Shown one piece after another: positions 43,523-51,595 of a stretch of DNA of 51,634 nucleotides (positions are counted from its first letter, which is position 1; every line of letters begins with the position of its first letter). The notes under the pieces are model-generated. The model did no database searches. It was not told the DNA's origin and saw only the letters and a program-made list of their open reading frames with translations. Origin of the DNA: SAR202 cluster bacterium (GTDB lineage Bacteria > Chloroflexota > Dehalococcoidia > Lucifugimonadales > OSU-TB39). Both the position numbers and the translations under genes were made by a program. The stretch is taken from contig VFGY01000018.1 of NCBI GenBank assembly GCA_009392195.1, forward strand, positions 1 through 51,634, written 5' to 3'.

Positions 43523-44851
43523 TTGAGGGCAATAGGATATTTCAAAGCTAAATCTGCAGATGATGTTGCAATTAATGAAATCAAGTCTATTTTTCATAAT
43601 TATTGTGAATTGAACCTTCATGTTCCGGTTAAATTATTTATATCCAATAATAATTCGAGTTTAAATAAAGATCCTGAATATTTGAATCTACTTGAATTCA
43701 TTAGGAATGAAAAATCTGAATACTTGGTTGTAATAAATGATGTTCGTGATTTGGGTTCGGATATAGAAGATGTAGCTAGAGCAATTGCCGTATTTCACCA
43801 ATTAAATTCATTAGTCAAATGTGCAAGTGAAGATTATCCAGACCCAATTCAAAATGCTTTTAGGGTATTGAGGCCTAAGGGAGTATCATTAACTAGAAGT
43901 GCTTCGATAAAAAACATCATGCAAGTTAAGGCAATGGAAGGTAAAGTTTTAGGTAGACCTCCATATGGGTATGAAATTAATGGTGATGGGTTTTTAGAGC
44001 CCGTAAAGAATGAAGCATCAGTTGTTGAGTTGATTTTCAAACTTTATACCAAAGATCAAATTGGATTAAGGCTTATCGCTCAGCATCTTAACGATAGACA
44101 GTTAACTACGAGAAAGGGAAGCAGATGGAGTAATGTTGGTATAAGAGATGTTTTGAAAAACCCTGTATATTTGGGGACTTATACTAGATATGGAGTACAG
44201 CGACCTAATTCCCACGAGCCGATTATTTCTGCTGAAGTATTTAGGATGGCAAAAGAACAAACTGCTCAGCGTAAACCTACAGGCCGAGTTGTCAATACTG
44301 AGCCGTTTATGCTTTCAGGCATTTTATATTGTTCTGGTTGTGATAATAAGATGATGGGTGTAACCAGAAGGCAAACTTGGAAAACTAAAGATGGAAAAAG
44401 GCAAAGTGCGGTATATAAATATTATCAATGTCAATCTAAAAACAATTTAAGCGTTTGTGATTATCATACTTGGAAATCATCTATGTTAGAAGAGAATGTG
44501 GTTATGCAGTTGAAATACAAATTTGATTCAATAAATAATACTGAAGATAGATTGGAAGAATTACAGATTATAAATAAAACGCTTGTGAAAAATGCAGAAA
44601 GAAGGTTGTTTAAGGATTTGAAATTGTATTCAGATGGGAAAAAAGAGTTTGGTCACATAATTAGAAGATTAGCGGATTTAGATAACCAAAGGTCAAATTT
44701 AAAGTCTAAAGACAAATTGAAAGATTTTAAAGAGATTATCACGAATTGGGATGATTTAGATGAACAGATGAAACGAGAGTTTATATCCGTTTGGAATATT
44801 AAAGTATTTGTAAGTAAAGAAACTGCGGAAGTAAAATTCTGGGGAGATTAA
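43523..44851 (+). CDS. Large serine-recombinase-like protein, catalytic residues apparently lost
   Basis: A 442-residue protein with the architecture of large serine recombinases: an N-terminal resolvase-like domain (1-120), a Recombinase domain (about 135-250, with GRPPYGYE and LNDRQLTTRKGSRWSNVGIRDVLKNPVYLG) and a recombinase zinc ribbon (LYCSGCDNKM ... YYQCQ ... C) before a short coiled coil. In the resolvase domain the usual Y-x-R-V-S reads Y6-F-K-A-K10 (Ser only at 11), and the D-R-L-x-R element reads R-D-L-G-S (75-79), so the nucleophile and both arginines appear replaced. DNA binding may remain. It is coupled to a zinc-ribbon housekeeping-type gene and followed by rnpB, with no other mobile genes, which suggests domestication. 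Confidence 0.75.
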   Translation: MRAIGYFKAKSADDVAINEIKSIFHNYCELNLHVPVKLFISNNNSSLNKDPEYLNLLEFIRNEKSEYLVVINDVRDLGSDIEDVARAIAVFHQLNSLVKCASEDYPDPIQNAFRVLRPKGVSLTRSASIKNIMQVKAMEGKVLGRPPYGYEINGDGFLEPVKNEASVVELIFKLYTKDQIGLRLIAQHLNDRQLTTRKGSRWSNVGIRDVLKNPVYLGTYTRYGVQRPNSHEPIISAEVFRMAKEQTAQRKPTGRVVNTEPFMLSGILYCSGCDNKMMGVTRRQTWKTKDGKRQSAVYKYYQCQSKNNLSVCDYHTWKSSMLEENVVMQLKYKFDSINNTEDRLEELQIINKTLVKNAERRLFKDLKLYSDGKKEFGHIIRRLADLDNQRSNLKSKDKLKDFKEIITNWDDLDEQMKREFISVWNIKVFVSKETAEVKFWGD

Positions 44852-44876
44852 AATCGAGAGGATTTCTAAGTCAGGG

Positions 44877-44905
44877 TTGTCGCTTAAAGAATTTTATTTT
44901 AAAAT
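44877..44905 (+). promoter_or_regulatory. Promoter for rnpB
   Basis: TTGTCG (44877-44882), a 17-bp spacer and TAAAAT (44900-44905) put transcription start near 44912, a few bases before the P1 helix of RNase P RNA. The -35 box overlaps one arm of a 12-bp inverted repeat that brackets the gene. Confidence 0.55.
44879..44890 (+). repeat. Left arm of a 12-bp inverted repeat around rnpB
   Basis: GTCGCTTAAAGA here is perfectly complementary to TCTTTAAGCGAC at 45281-45292. After a 2-nt gap ATTTT also matches. The left arm lies in the promoter region, the right arm at the end of the lyase gene. Confidence 0.6.
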
Positions 44906-44919
44906 ACAACTTCATATTA

Positions 44920-45273
44920 GCAAGGCGGTTGGATGATCGCTGTTCATTTTTTTGAACAGAGGAAAGTCCGAGCTCCGATAGGCAGGATGCCCGTTAACGG
45001 CGGGGCGGGGTGACCCGACGGACAGTGCCACAGAAAATATACCGTCTAGTTTTCTAGATAAGGTTGAAAAGGCGAGGTAAGAGCTCACCGCTTCAATGGT
45101 AACATTGAAGGCATGGTAAACCCCATCCGGAGCAAGACCAAATTGGGAGTAAAGATGCCTATATCAATCCCGGGTAGGTTGCTTGAGCCTGTTGGTAACA
45201 TCAGGCCTAGATAGATGGTCATCGCTCGTGTTAATTAACTCGAGTACAGAACTCGGCTTATAGACCGCCTTGC
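44920..45273 (+). ncRNA. rnpB: RNase P RNA (bacterial type A)
   Basis: The catalytic RNA that removes tRNA 5' leaders. The ends pair as P1 (GCAAGGCGGT at 44920-44929 with ACCGCCTTGC at 45264-45273). Conserved core blocks are present in order: GAGGAAAGTCCGAGCTCC (CR-I), ACAG-AAA, AGAGCTCACCG, GGTAAACCCCATCCGGAGCAAGACCAA (spread over 45116-45145), and CAGAACTCGGCTTATAGACC near the 3' end. The length of about 354 nt and layout fit the ancestral A type. A plausible promoter lies just upstream; no strong terminator follows, and the convergent lyase gene ends 11 bp later. Confidence 0.95.
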
Positions 45274-45280
45274 AAAATTA

Positions 45281-45292
45281 TCTTTAAGCGAC
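45281..45292 (-). repeat. Right arm of the inverted repeat around rnpB
   Basis: TCTTTAAGCGAC, perfectly complementary to 44879-44890. On the minus strand it forms the last codons and stop of the DHDPS-family gene (Val-Ala-stop). Confidence 0.6.
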
Positions 45293-46219
45293 TGGCCATC
45301 CCCAATTTGTCATTAAAGATTTTAATTCTGCCATATCATCTTTAGTTAATGGTAGTGAAGGAGGCCTTGGAGGACCCATTGGTAATCCCATTATTTCTGA
45401 CATAGCTTTTTCAACTTGCCCGTCTCCACCATTTTTGGAAGTTACTTTTCCGTAAAATTCAACTAGTGGTAACATCACTCTGTTCCATTCAACTTGAGCC
45501 TGATCGTATAAACCCTGTTCCAACATGTCCCATATTCCAATAAAATATTTGGGATATGCGGCGATTCCGTCAGATAAAAACCCCTTTCCTCCCAATTGGT
45601 GACACCGAACTGGCTGATTTGAATTATCTACAATGTTAAATACGTTGGAAAGGTCGAATATTTCTTCATATTTAACCCCTTGTGGTGGAGACCATTTTAT
45701 TCCAATTATTTTTTCAAAATCACGCATTTTTCTGAATGTATCTGGGTATATCGCTCCATGCGTAAGCCAATGCGTATTGTAGATTAATATTCCTGTATTT
45801 ATGTTGTTAGACACCGCTTCAAAATACCGCAGTATGTCATCTTGTGTTGGTTGATTGAAAACAGGAGGAGATATCTGAAGGGCTAAAATTCCAACATCTG
45901 TTGCCTTTTTAGCATCTTCTATTGTTCTTATAGTGTCTTTGTAATGGATGGCAGCCATTATCGGAACTTTATTCTTGCTTGCTTTGACAACAGTCTCAAT
46001 TACAGTTATCCATTCTGTTTCGGTTAATTGAGGGCCTTCACCCATAGCTGCTACAGCTTTAATAACGGATTTTCCTGCAACTAGTCCAGACTCAATCCAA
46101 ACTTGTGTCGCGTCATACATCTGTTGATAGTCGACTTTATAGTTTTTTGTGAAAGCGGTAGGAATTGTAGATATCGCTCCTCCTACTTGCTTCTGAACTT
46201 TATTGCGATTCCATGTCAT
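45284..46219 (-). CDS. Dihydrodipicolinate synthase-family aldolase/lyase
   Basis: A 311-residue class I TIM-barrel lyase of the DapA/N-acetylneuraminate lyase family. The Schiff-base lysine is K175 in IIGIKWS and the catalytic Tyr is Y147 in ILIYNTH. AVAAMGEGPQLTETEW replaces the GTTGE loop of true dihydrodipicolinate synthases, and the pyruvate-carboxylate TT pair is not seen, so lysine synthesis is unlikely; a catabolic aldolase or dehydratase acting on another alpha-keto acid is more probable. It has its own promoter overlapping a palindrome (46244-46261). It lies downstream of the molybdenum hydroxylase on the same strand and ends next to rnpB. Confidence 0.82.
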   Translation of the reverse strand: MTWNRNKVQKQVGGAISTIPTAFTKNYKVDYQQMYDATQVWIESGLVAGKSVIKAVAAMGEGPQLTETEWITVIETVVKASKNKVPIMAAIHYKDTIRTIEDAKKATDVGILALQISPPVFNQPTQDDILRYFEAVSNNINTGILIYNTHWLTHGAIYPDTFRKMRDFEKIIGIKWSPPQGVKYEEIFDLSNVFNIVDNSNQPVRCHQLGGKGFLSDGIAAYPKYFIGIWDMLEQGLYDQAQVEWNRVMLPLVEFYGKVTSKNGGDGQVEKAMSEIMGLPMGPPRPPSLPLTKDDMAELKSLMTNWGWPVA

Positions 46220-46243
46220 TTATATACGTCCTTTATTTATATT

Positions 46244-46279
46244 ACGTTTAAGTATAAACGTTCTTTTTACAGATGTTAA
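46244..46279 (-). promoter_or_regulatory. Promoter with palindromic operator for the DHDPS-family gene
   Basis: On the minus strand TTAACA (46279-46274), a 17-bp spacer and TATACT (46256-46251) form a promoter with the start near 46244, 25 nt before the ATG; AAAGGA is the ribosome binding site. The -10 box sits inside a perfect palindrome, ACGTTTA (46244-46250) with TAAACGT (46255-46261), the usual position for a repressor site. Read on the plus strand, the palindrome is followed by TCTTTTT and would resemble a terminator. Confidence 0.5.
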
Positions 46280-46280
46280 A

Positions 46281-48578
46281 TCAATTAGTAAATACTGAAT
46301 TATCTTCACGAGAGATAAACCGATAAATATTGGATGGGGACATTGGTATCTCAGGTATTCTGAAACCTATAGCATCACTTATAGCATTTGAGATTGCTGG
46401 TAGTGGAGGTACGATAGAGGATTCTCCTACGCCTCGTGCACCATATGGATGGCCTGGATTGTGATGTTCGATGATTTGAGTGTCTATCATAGGGACATCC
46501 CAAGGAGTTGGCATACGATAGTCTAAAAGTGAAGGGTTGGTCATTTTCCCTTTTTCGTCAAATACATATTCTTCGTGAAGAGCCCAGCCAATTCCTTGTA
46601 CGGTTCCTCCTTGCATTTGGCCTTCAACGTAACTTGGGTGAATTGCCTTTCCTACATCTTGGAAAGCAGTATACTTTAATATGTTTACTTTACCGGTTTC
46701 CATATCAATTTCTAAATCAACGATATTTGCACTGAATGAACCTGCACATCCGTGAGCATCTACAGTACCCTTGCCTGTTATAGGTCCTCCAGTTTCATCC
46801 AACAAAGATGCTAGCTCTTTGAAAGATATATTGAGGTTCGAATCGGTTTTTGATATAGCGTAACCGTTTTTAAAAATAACCGTGTTTTCGGGTACGTTCC
46901 ATATTTCCGACACTCTTTTTTCAAGTTGGGCTTTCATATCTAAAGCGCATTGATAGGCGGCCCATCCATTTTTGTGCGATGCACTACTTCCTACGCTGGC
47001 TGATGTATATCCAATGGAATCAGTGTCGGCTACAGTGGGATTGATAGATGTAGGGTCTATTCCCAAAACTTCCGCAAATTGTTGGGTTATTGAAATCCTT
47101 GTTCCACCTATATCTACAGCTCCTGTTATCAGTGTTATAGTGCCATCTTCTACAACGTTTGCTACGACGGTTGCTGCACCGTTGATATTACCACTATATC
47201 CAAAAGCTATGCCCCGTCCTACTTTGAACGATTTATTGCTGGGTTCGGGTAATGATTCTGAATAATGTTTATGCTCAAGTACTGAATTCGCTGTTTCTTT
47301 CATGCCGATTTCAGGATAAAGTGTGCCATCAGCTTTTCTAGTACCTTTGTCAGCTGCATTTTTTAATCTTAAATGCACAGGGTCGATATTCAATTTCCTT
47401 GAAATTTCATCAATAGCGGTTTCAACAGCTAATGCTGAATTTGGAGTGCCTGGTGCACGATATGCACCAGTTTTTGGCTTGTTAGTAACTACGTCGTATC
47501 CATTAAGTTTTAAATTTGGTATATCGTAAGGTGCGTATGCGGTATTACAAGCGTTCTCAATAAATGAACCGGGGTAAGCTCCTGCTTCTAGATATACATC
47601 ACATGTGGCGGCAGTGAGCTCACCATTTTTTGTAGCGCCTATTTTTGCTTTGACTATTCCTCCAGAAGTAGGACCTGTACATTGGAACACCTCAGATCTA
47701 TCCAATGAAATTTTTACGGGTTTACCACTCTTTTTTGAAAGTATTGCTGCAACAGGTTCTATATGTGCAGTGATTTTACCTCCAAATCCGCCTCCTATTT
47801 CCATAGGTATTACTTTTATTGAAGATACAGGAATTTCTAATAATGATGACACCTCATTTCTAACACTGAAATGACCTTGGTTACTGCACCATATTTTTAA
47901 ATGTTTATCGTTTTCGGACCATAAAGCAGTTGCAGATTGGGGTTCTATGTATCCTTGATGTACAGTTTTGGTTCTATATTCTGTTTCTACTACAACATCT
48001 GCTTCATTGAAGCCATTCTCAATATCTCCTCTCAAAAATTCACAATCCCCAACTATATTTGTCGATTGAAATTTTTCTGACCTGGGGGAAGCAGTAATGG
48101 GTGTTTGTAATATGATAGGGGCATGTTCACTCAACGATGATTCAATATCTGTAACTGGAGTTAAAACGTCATATTCAACTTTTATTAATGATAGGGCATC
48201 TAATGCGACATGGGGACTTATTGCAGCCACTGCAGCTACTGCATGTCCTACATATAATACTTTCCCTTCGGCCAATACATTATTACTAAGATACTTTAGA
48301 CTTGTTAATGTTCCCTCAAGATCTTTAAACATTTTTGTATTTTTTTTAAGTAAATCTTCAGAAGTTACTACTGCATATACTCCAGGTATGTCCTTAGCAG
48401 CTTCCGTATCGATGGATAAAATGTTTGCATGGGCATAAGGACTTCTTAAGATTTTCCCATAAAGAAGACCCGGTAGATTTATATCAGCGCCGTAGAGTGC
48501 TTTACCTGTGACTTTTTCAACACCATCTGGCCTTGGAGGTCTTTTACCAATGTATTTGAAATCTCTACTTTTTTGCAT
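46281..48578 (-). CDS. Molybdenum hydroxylase large subunit (xanthine dehydrogenase / CoxL family)
   Basis: A 765-residue molybdopterin-cytosine-type hydroxylase subunit. The N-terminal GKRPPRPDGVEKVTGKALYGADI starts the Ald_Xan_dh_C domain; GGGFGGK (262-268) binds the cofactor, and the catalytic Glu is E719 in ARGVGESSIVPP. Length and domain order match members that hydroxylate aromatic or heterocyclic compounds or aldehydes. Partner subunits (FAD and 2Fe-2S) normally encoded beside it are absent from this window, and the neighbouring genes are a DHDPS-family lyase downstream and a divergent MFS gene. The active-site loop lacks the AYXCSFR signature of CO dehydrogenase, so CO oxidation is unlikely. 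Confidence 0.88.
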   Translation of the reverse strand: MQKSRDFKYIGKRPPRPDGVEKVTGKALYGADINLPGLLYGKILRSPYAHANILSIDTEAAKDIPGVYAVVTSEDLLKKNTKMFKDLEGTLTSLKYLSNNVLAEGKVLYVGHAVAAVAAISPHVALDALSLIKVEYDVLTPVTDIESSLSEHAPIILQTPITASPRSEKFQSTNIVGDCEFLRGDIENGFNEADVVVETEYRTKTVHQGYIEPQSATALWSENDKHLKIWCSNQGHFSVRNEVSSLLEIPVSSIKVIPMEIGGGFGGKITAHIEPVAAILSKKSGKPVKISLDRSEVFQCTGPTSGGIVKAKIGATKNGELTAATCDVYLEAGAYPGSFIENACNTAYAPYDIPNLKLNGYDVVTNKPKTGAYRAPGTPNSALAVETAIDEISRKLNIDPVHLRLKNAADKGTRKADGTLYPEIGMKETANSVLEHKHYSESLPEPSNKSFKVGRGIAFGYSGNINGAATVVANVVEDGTITLITGAVDIGGTRISITQQFAEVLGIDPTSINPTVADTDSIGYTSASVGSSASHKNGWAAYQCALDMKAQLEKRVSEIWNVPENTVIFKNGYAISKTDSNLNISFKELASLLDETGGPITGKGTVDAHGCAGSFSANIVDLEIDMETGKVNILKYTAFQDVGKAIHPSYVEGQMQGGTVQGIGWALHEEYVFDEKGKMTNPSLLDYRMPTPWDVPMIDTQIIEHHNPGHPYGARGVGESSIVPPLPAISNAISDAIGFRIPEIPMSPSNIYRFISREDNSVFTN

Positions 48579-48754
48579 ATCTGTAATTTCTGTTTTGGAA
48601 TTAAAACTCGAGTATTACTAGGAAAAATATAGGCATTGTGATTGATTAAGTATAACTACTCTTTTTATATATATTAATTGATAAATCCTTCAAATCCTTT
48701 TCTTTATGGATTTACTTGATGGCTTTTAAACAATTTAATAAGTAGAATCAAATT

Positions 48755-49990
48755 TTGGTTGATTTAAAACGTGTCTTTATGAATATTTCAATTCCAACAT
48801 TTAAAGCTTTTAATAATTTTAACTATTGTTTGATTTGGGTAAGTACTACATTGATGATATGTAGCCACCAAATGGTGGCTCTAGCACAAAGTTATTGGAT
48901 TTATGATAATACTGGGTCAGCTACGATTTTAGGAGTTGTTGGCATAGCCGCAGCTATACCTTTATTGTTTATAGCCCCAATTGGAGGAGCAGTAGCCGAT
49001 AGGTTTAATCAAAAAAAATTGATGATAATGTGCCAAACTCTTCAAATGAGTTTTGCATGGGCTGTAGTTATTTTACTTGTTATGGATTTGATGGTTTGGC
49101 AACACTTATTAGTAATTGGTTTAGGCTATGGGATTATCTGGGCTACAAATGGACCGGCAAGACAAGCTTTACTTCCCAAAATTTTGGATAAAAGTGTTCT
49201 CCCTAATGGGATTGCACTGATAACAGCTGGTATGTCTATAGCAGGATTAATTGCACCCGCGATCGCTGGTGTTCTCTATGCTAAATTTAGTCCAGAGTTC
49301 GTGTTTTTCGTTAGTTCTATGTTAAGCGTAATATCTTTGGTGATTGCTCTTTTTATAAGGATGCCTAAGAGTAAAGCTGAAGTCAAAGTTACTAAAATCA
49401 CATCAGATGCCATAGATGGATTGAAATATTTGTGGAGTGATACTCCGACAAGAATGATATTAATAATTGGAATGGTGTTTTTTTTCATGGAGTCTCCGGT
49501 CCACAGTCTTTTATCTGTTTTGGTGGTTGATGTTTATAAATTGGAATCTGAAGGGTTAGGTCTTCTAGCTGCTATGTTGGGAGTGGGAGGTCTTGTAGGA
49601 AATGTGTTTATTGCTTCAATGCCTCCAAAAAAAAGAGGGTTGATATTTATATTTCTGGCATTTTTGTCAGGCTGTGCATTAATGGGTGTGTCATTGATAC
49701 CGGTATATATGGCCGGAGTGATTATTTTAACTTTCCAAGGGTTTGCAGGTGGTGGACAATACCCGATGATGCAGATTCTTATGTTGAAAAACATGGACCC
49801 GAAATATTATGGAAGAATAATGAGTATAATCATGATGTTTTTTGGCTTTATGCCTCTTGCTGTTCTTCCAGCTGGGATAGCTTCAGATATATTGGGTATA
49901 AGAACCATTATAATAATTTTAGGCGTTGGGTTGTTGGTTACTTCGTCTTTGACGCTTTTCACCCAAAAATGGCTTCGTGATATGGATTAA
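48755..49990 (+). CDS. MFS transporter (MFS_3 / exporter type)
   Basis: A major facilitator of up to 411 residues with 12 predicted membrane segments. The first cytoplasmic loop GGAVADRFNQKKLM contains the MFS motif A (G-x3-D-R-x-x-x-K-K), and WATNGPARQALLPKIL is the loop typical of the MFS_3 (EntS-like) exporters. It probably exports a small molecule; the substrate is unknown. Either TTG 48755 or ATG 48779 (giving MNISIPTFKAF) may be the start; neither has a convincing ribosome binding site, and the protein alignment favours the ATG. It diverges from the molybdenum hydroxylase gene over 176 bp and precedes the sulfatase by about 100 bp. Confidence 0.85.
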   Translation: MVDLKRVFMNISIPTFKAFNNFNYCLIWVSTTLMICSHQMVALAQSYWIYDNTGSATILGVVGIAAAIPLLFIAPIGGAVADRFNQKKLMIMCQTLQMSFAWAVVILLVMDLMVWQHLLVIGLGYGIIWATNGPARQALLPKILDKSVLPNGIALITAGMSIAGLIAPAIAGVLYAKFSPEFVFFVSSMLSVISLVIALFIRMPKSKAEVKVTKITSDAIDGLKYLWSDTPTRMILIIGMVFFFMESPVHSLLSVLVVDVYKLESEGLGLLAAMLGVGGLVGNVFIASMPPKKRGLIFIFLAFLSGCALMGVSLIPVYMAGVIILTFQGFAGGGQYPMMQILMLKNMDPKYYGRIMSIIMMFFGFMPLAVLPAGIASDILGIRTIIIILGVGLLVTSSLTLFTQKWLRDMD

Positions 49991-50041
49991 ATATAATCCG
50001 GTTTTCTTTTAGCAAAAATACTTTATCTGTTAAGCATAATA

Positions 50042-50070
50042 TTGGCATAGCGTTCCGAATTGATTATATT
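50042..50070 (+). promoter_or_regulatory. Promoter for the sulfatase gene
   Basis: TTGGCA (50042-50047), a 17-bp spacer and TATATT (50065-50070) put the transcription start near 50077. This lies after an in-frame GTG at 50073 and so supports the ATG at 50088 as the translation start. Confidence 0.6.
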
Positions 50071-50087
50071 AAGTGCAGGTAAAATTT

Positions 50088-51569
50088 ATGAGTGGTGTTA
50101 ATAAATCAAATCCAAATTTAGTATTCATTTTTTCCGACAGACAGCGATTTGATACTCTAAGAGTGTACGGAAATGATTGGATTCGCACGCCTAACATAAA
50201 TGCTTTAGCGGATGAGAGTGTTGTATTTAGAAATTGTTATGTGACGCAACCAGTATGTGCACCGGCTAGATCATCTATAATGACTGGATTATATCCCCAT
50301 ACAGCCGGAGTACCACGTAATTTAACAGCAATGCCGTCAGATATACAAACTGTCGCACAGATGGTCAGTGAAGATTATCGAACTGCTTATTTTGGGAAAT
50401 GGCATCTTGGTGATGAGGTGATAAGACAGCGTGGGTTTGACGAATGGGTAAGTATAATGGACCGTCTTTATGCTGAATATACAAAGCCAGAATATATAGG
50501 AAAATTCTCCGACTATCGAGAATACCTGGTCAACTTAGGATATGAGCCTGATCTTGAAATACCAGGAGGTAAAATATTTTCAGATGAGATGCGTTCTAAT
50601 CTTGCTGCTGAACATCAGCAAGCTCCGTTTTTGGCTAATAATGCTGAAAGGTTTATACGTGACAATGCTGAAAATCCTTTTGTGATGTATGTGAGTATGC
50701 TAGAGCCGCATCCTCCTTTCAATGGACCTTATAATCACCTTTATGACCCTGATACATTACCTGTTGATCCTAGTTTTTTGAAACCACCTGAAGGAGGTCC
50801 ATTAGTTAATCGCCTGAGATCAGAATATTACATGCAGGGTGAATTTGATGGTCATGATCTATCTACAGAAGCAGGTTGGCGTCAGTTGAGAGCCAATTAT
50901 ATGGGGCATATCACATTGGTAGACGATGCAGTCGGAAAGATAGTGAAGGCTTTGGAAGATTCTGGTGTTGCTGATAATACAATATTAGTATTTACCAGCG
51001 AACACGGGGATCTGGTAGGTTCTCATGCCATGCTAGAACTTCGTAGTTTCTATGAGCCGGTCTCCAAGGTTCCAATGATGATAAGAGTTCCCTGGCTACC
51101 ACGTGAGCAAAGAATAATTGAAGGTAATTTTTCTCAGATTGATCTTTTACCGACTCTATTAGAACTAATTGGACAGCCGGTGCCAGAATTCCTCCAGGGC
51201 AAAGGTAGGAGAAATGTGATAGATGGTAATGCCAATCTAGATGGCAACGATGTTTTCATGCAGCATAATGGTTATGGTGATAGAGACCTCACCTCAGAGG
51301 AAAGTAGACCAACCCTATCTCGTGAAAAAGCGGATAATATGAATTATATGAACAACCTTCCTTGGAGATCTGTTGTAACCGCAGATAGATGGAAGCTAAA
51401 TCTTTGTGCTGGTGATCAATGTGAACTGTATGATTTAAACACTGACCCTTACGAAATGAATAATTTGTTTAATGAACATTCACATCGCGATAGGATAAGG
51501 CAAATGGCTGTACGTATCAGGGTGTGGCAGGATAAGACAGGGGATTTAGCGCCATTACCAACTGTGTAA
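50088..51569 (+). CDS. Type I sulfatase
   Basis: A protein of about 493 residues of the formylglycine-dependent sulfatase family, hydrolysing sulfate esters. The maturation motif C-A-P-A-R (C57-R61) is a perfect C-x-P-x-R, so Cys would be oxidised to formylglycine; it continues SSIMTGLYPHTAGV. The metal-binding start IFSDRQRFDTLRVYG, YFGKWHLGD, LEPHPPF, and SEHGDLVGSHAMLE supply the remaining active-site Lys, His and Asp residues. The C-terminal NLCAGDQCELYDLNTDPYE is typical. No signal peptide is visible, so it appears cytoplasmic. The maturation enzyme is not in the window. Start ATG 50088 is set by the promoter position. Substrate unknown; sulfated organic matter in seawater is a reasonable guess. 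Confidence 0.93.
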   Translation: MSGVNKSNPNLVFIFSDRQRFDTLRVYGNDWIRTPNINALADESVVFRNCYVTQPVCAPARSSIMTGLYPHTAGVPRNLTAMPSDIQTVAQMVSEDYRTAYFGKWHLGDEVIRQRGFDEWVSIMDRLYAEYTKPEYIGKFSDYREYLVNLGYEPDLEIPGGKIFSDEMRSNLAAEHQQAPFLANNAERFIRDNAENPFVMYVSMLEPHPPFNGPYNHLYDPDTLPVDPSFLKPPEGGPLVNRLRSEYYMQGEFDGHDLSTEAGWRQLRANYMGHITLVDDAVGKIVKALEDSGVADNTILVFTSEHGDLVGSHAMLELRSFYEPVSKVPMMIRVPWLPREQRIIEGNFSQIDLLPTLLELIGQPVPEFLQGKGRRNVIDGNANLDGNDVFMQHNGYGDRDLTSEESRPTLSREKADNMNYMNNLPWRSVVTADRWKLNLCAGDQCELYDLNTDPYEMNNLFNEHSHRDRIRQMAVRIRVWQDKTGDLAPLPTV

Positions 51570-51595
51570 ATCTATTAACTTGACTGCTGGGTTTA

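Noticed and set aside
42619-45283. Prophage or integrative element around the recombinase-like gene
   Set aside because: No integration sites, cargo or phage genes are present, and the gene is coupled to a housekeeping-type neighbour.
45284-46219. dapA for lysine biosynthesis
   Set aside because: The catalytic Lys and Tyr are present, but the TT pair and GTTGE loop of true dihydrodipicolinate synthases are not seen.
46281-48578. Aerobic CO dehydrogenase large subunit
   Set aside because: The AYXCSFR active-site loop characteristic of CoxL is absent.
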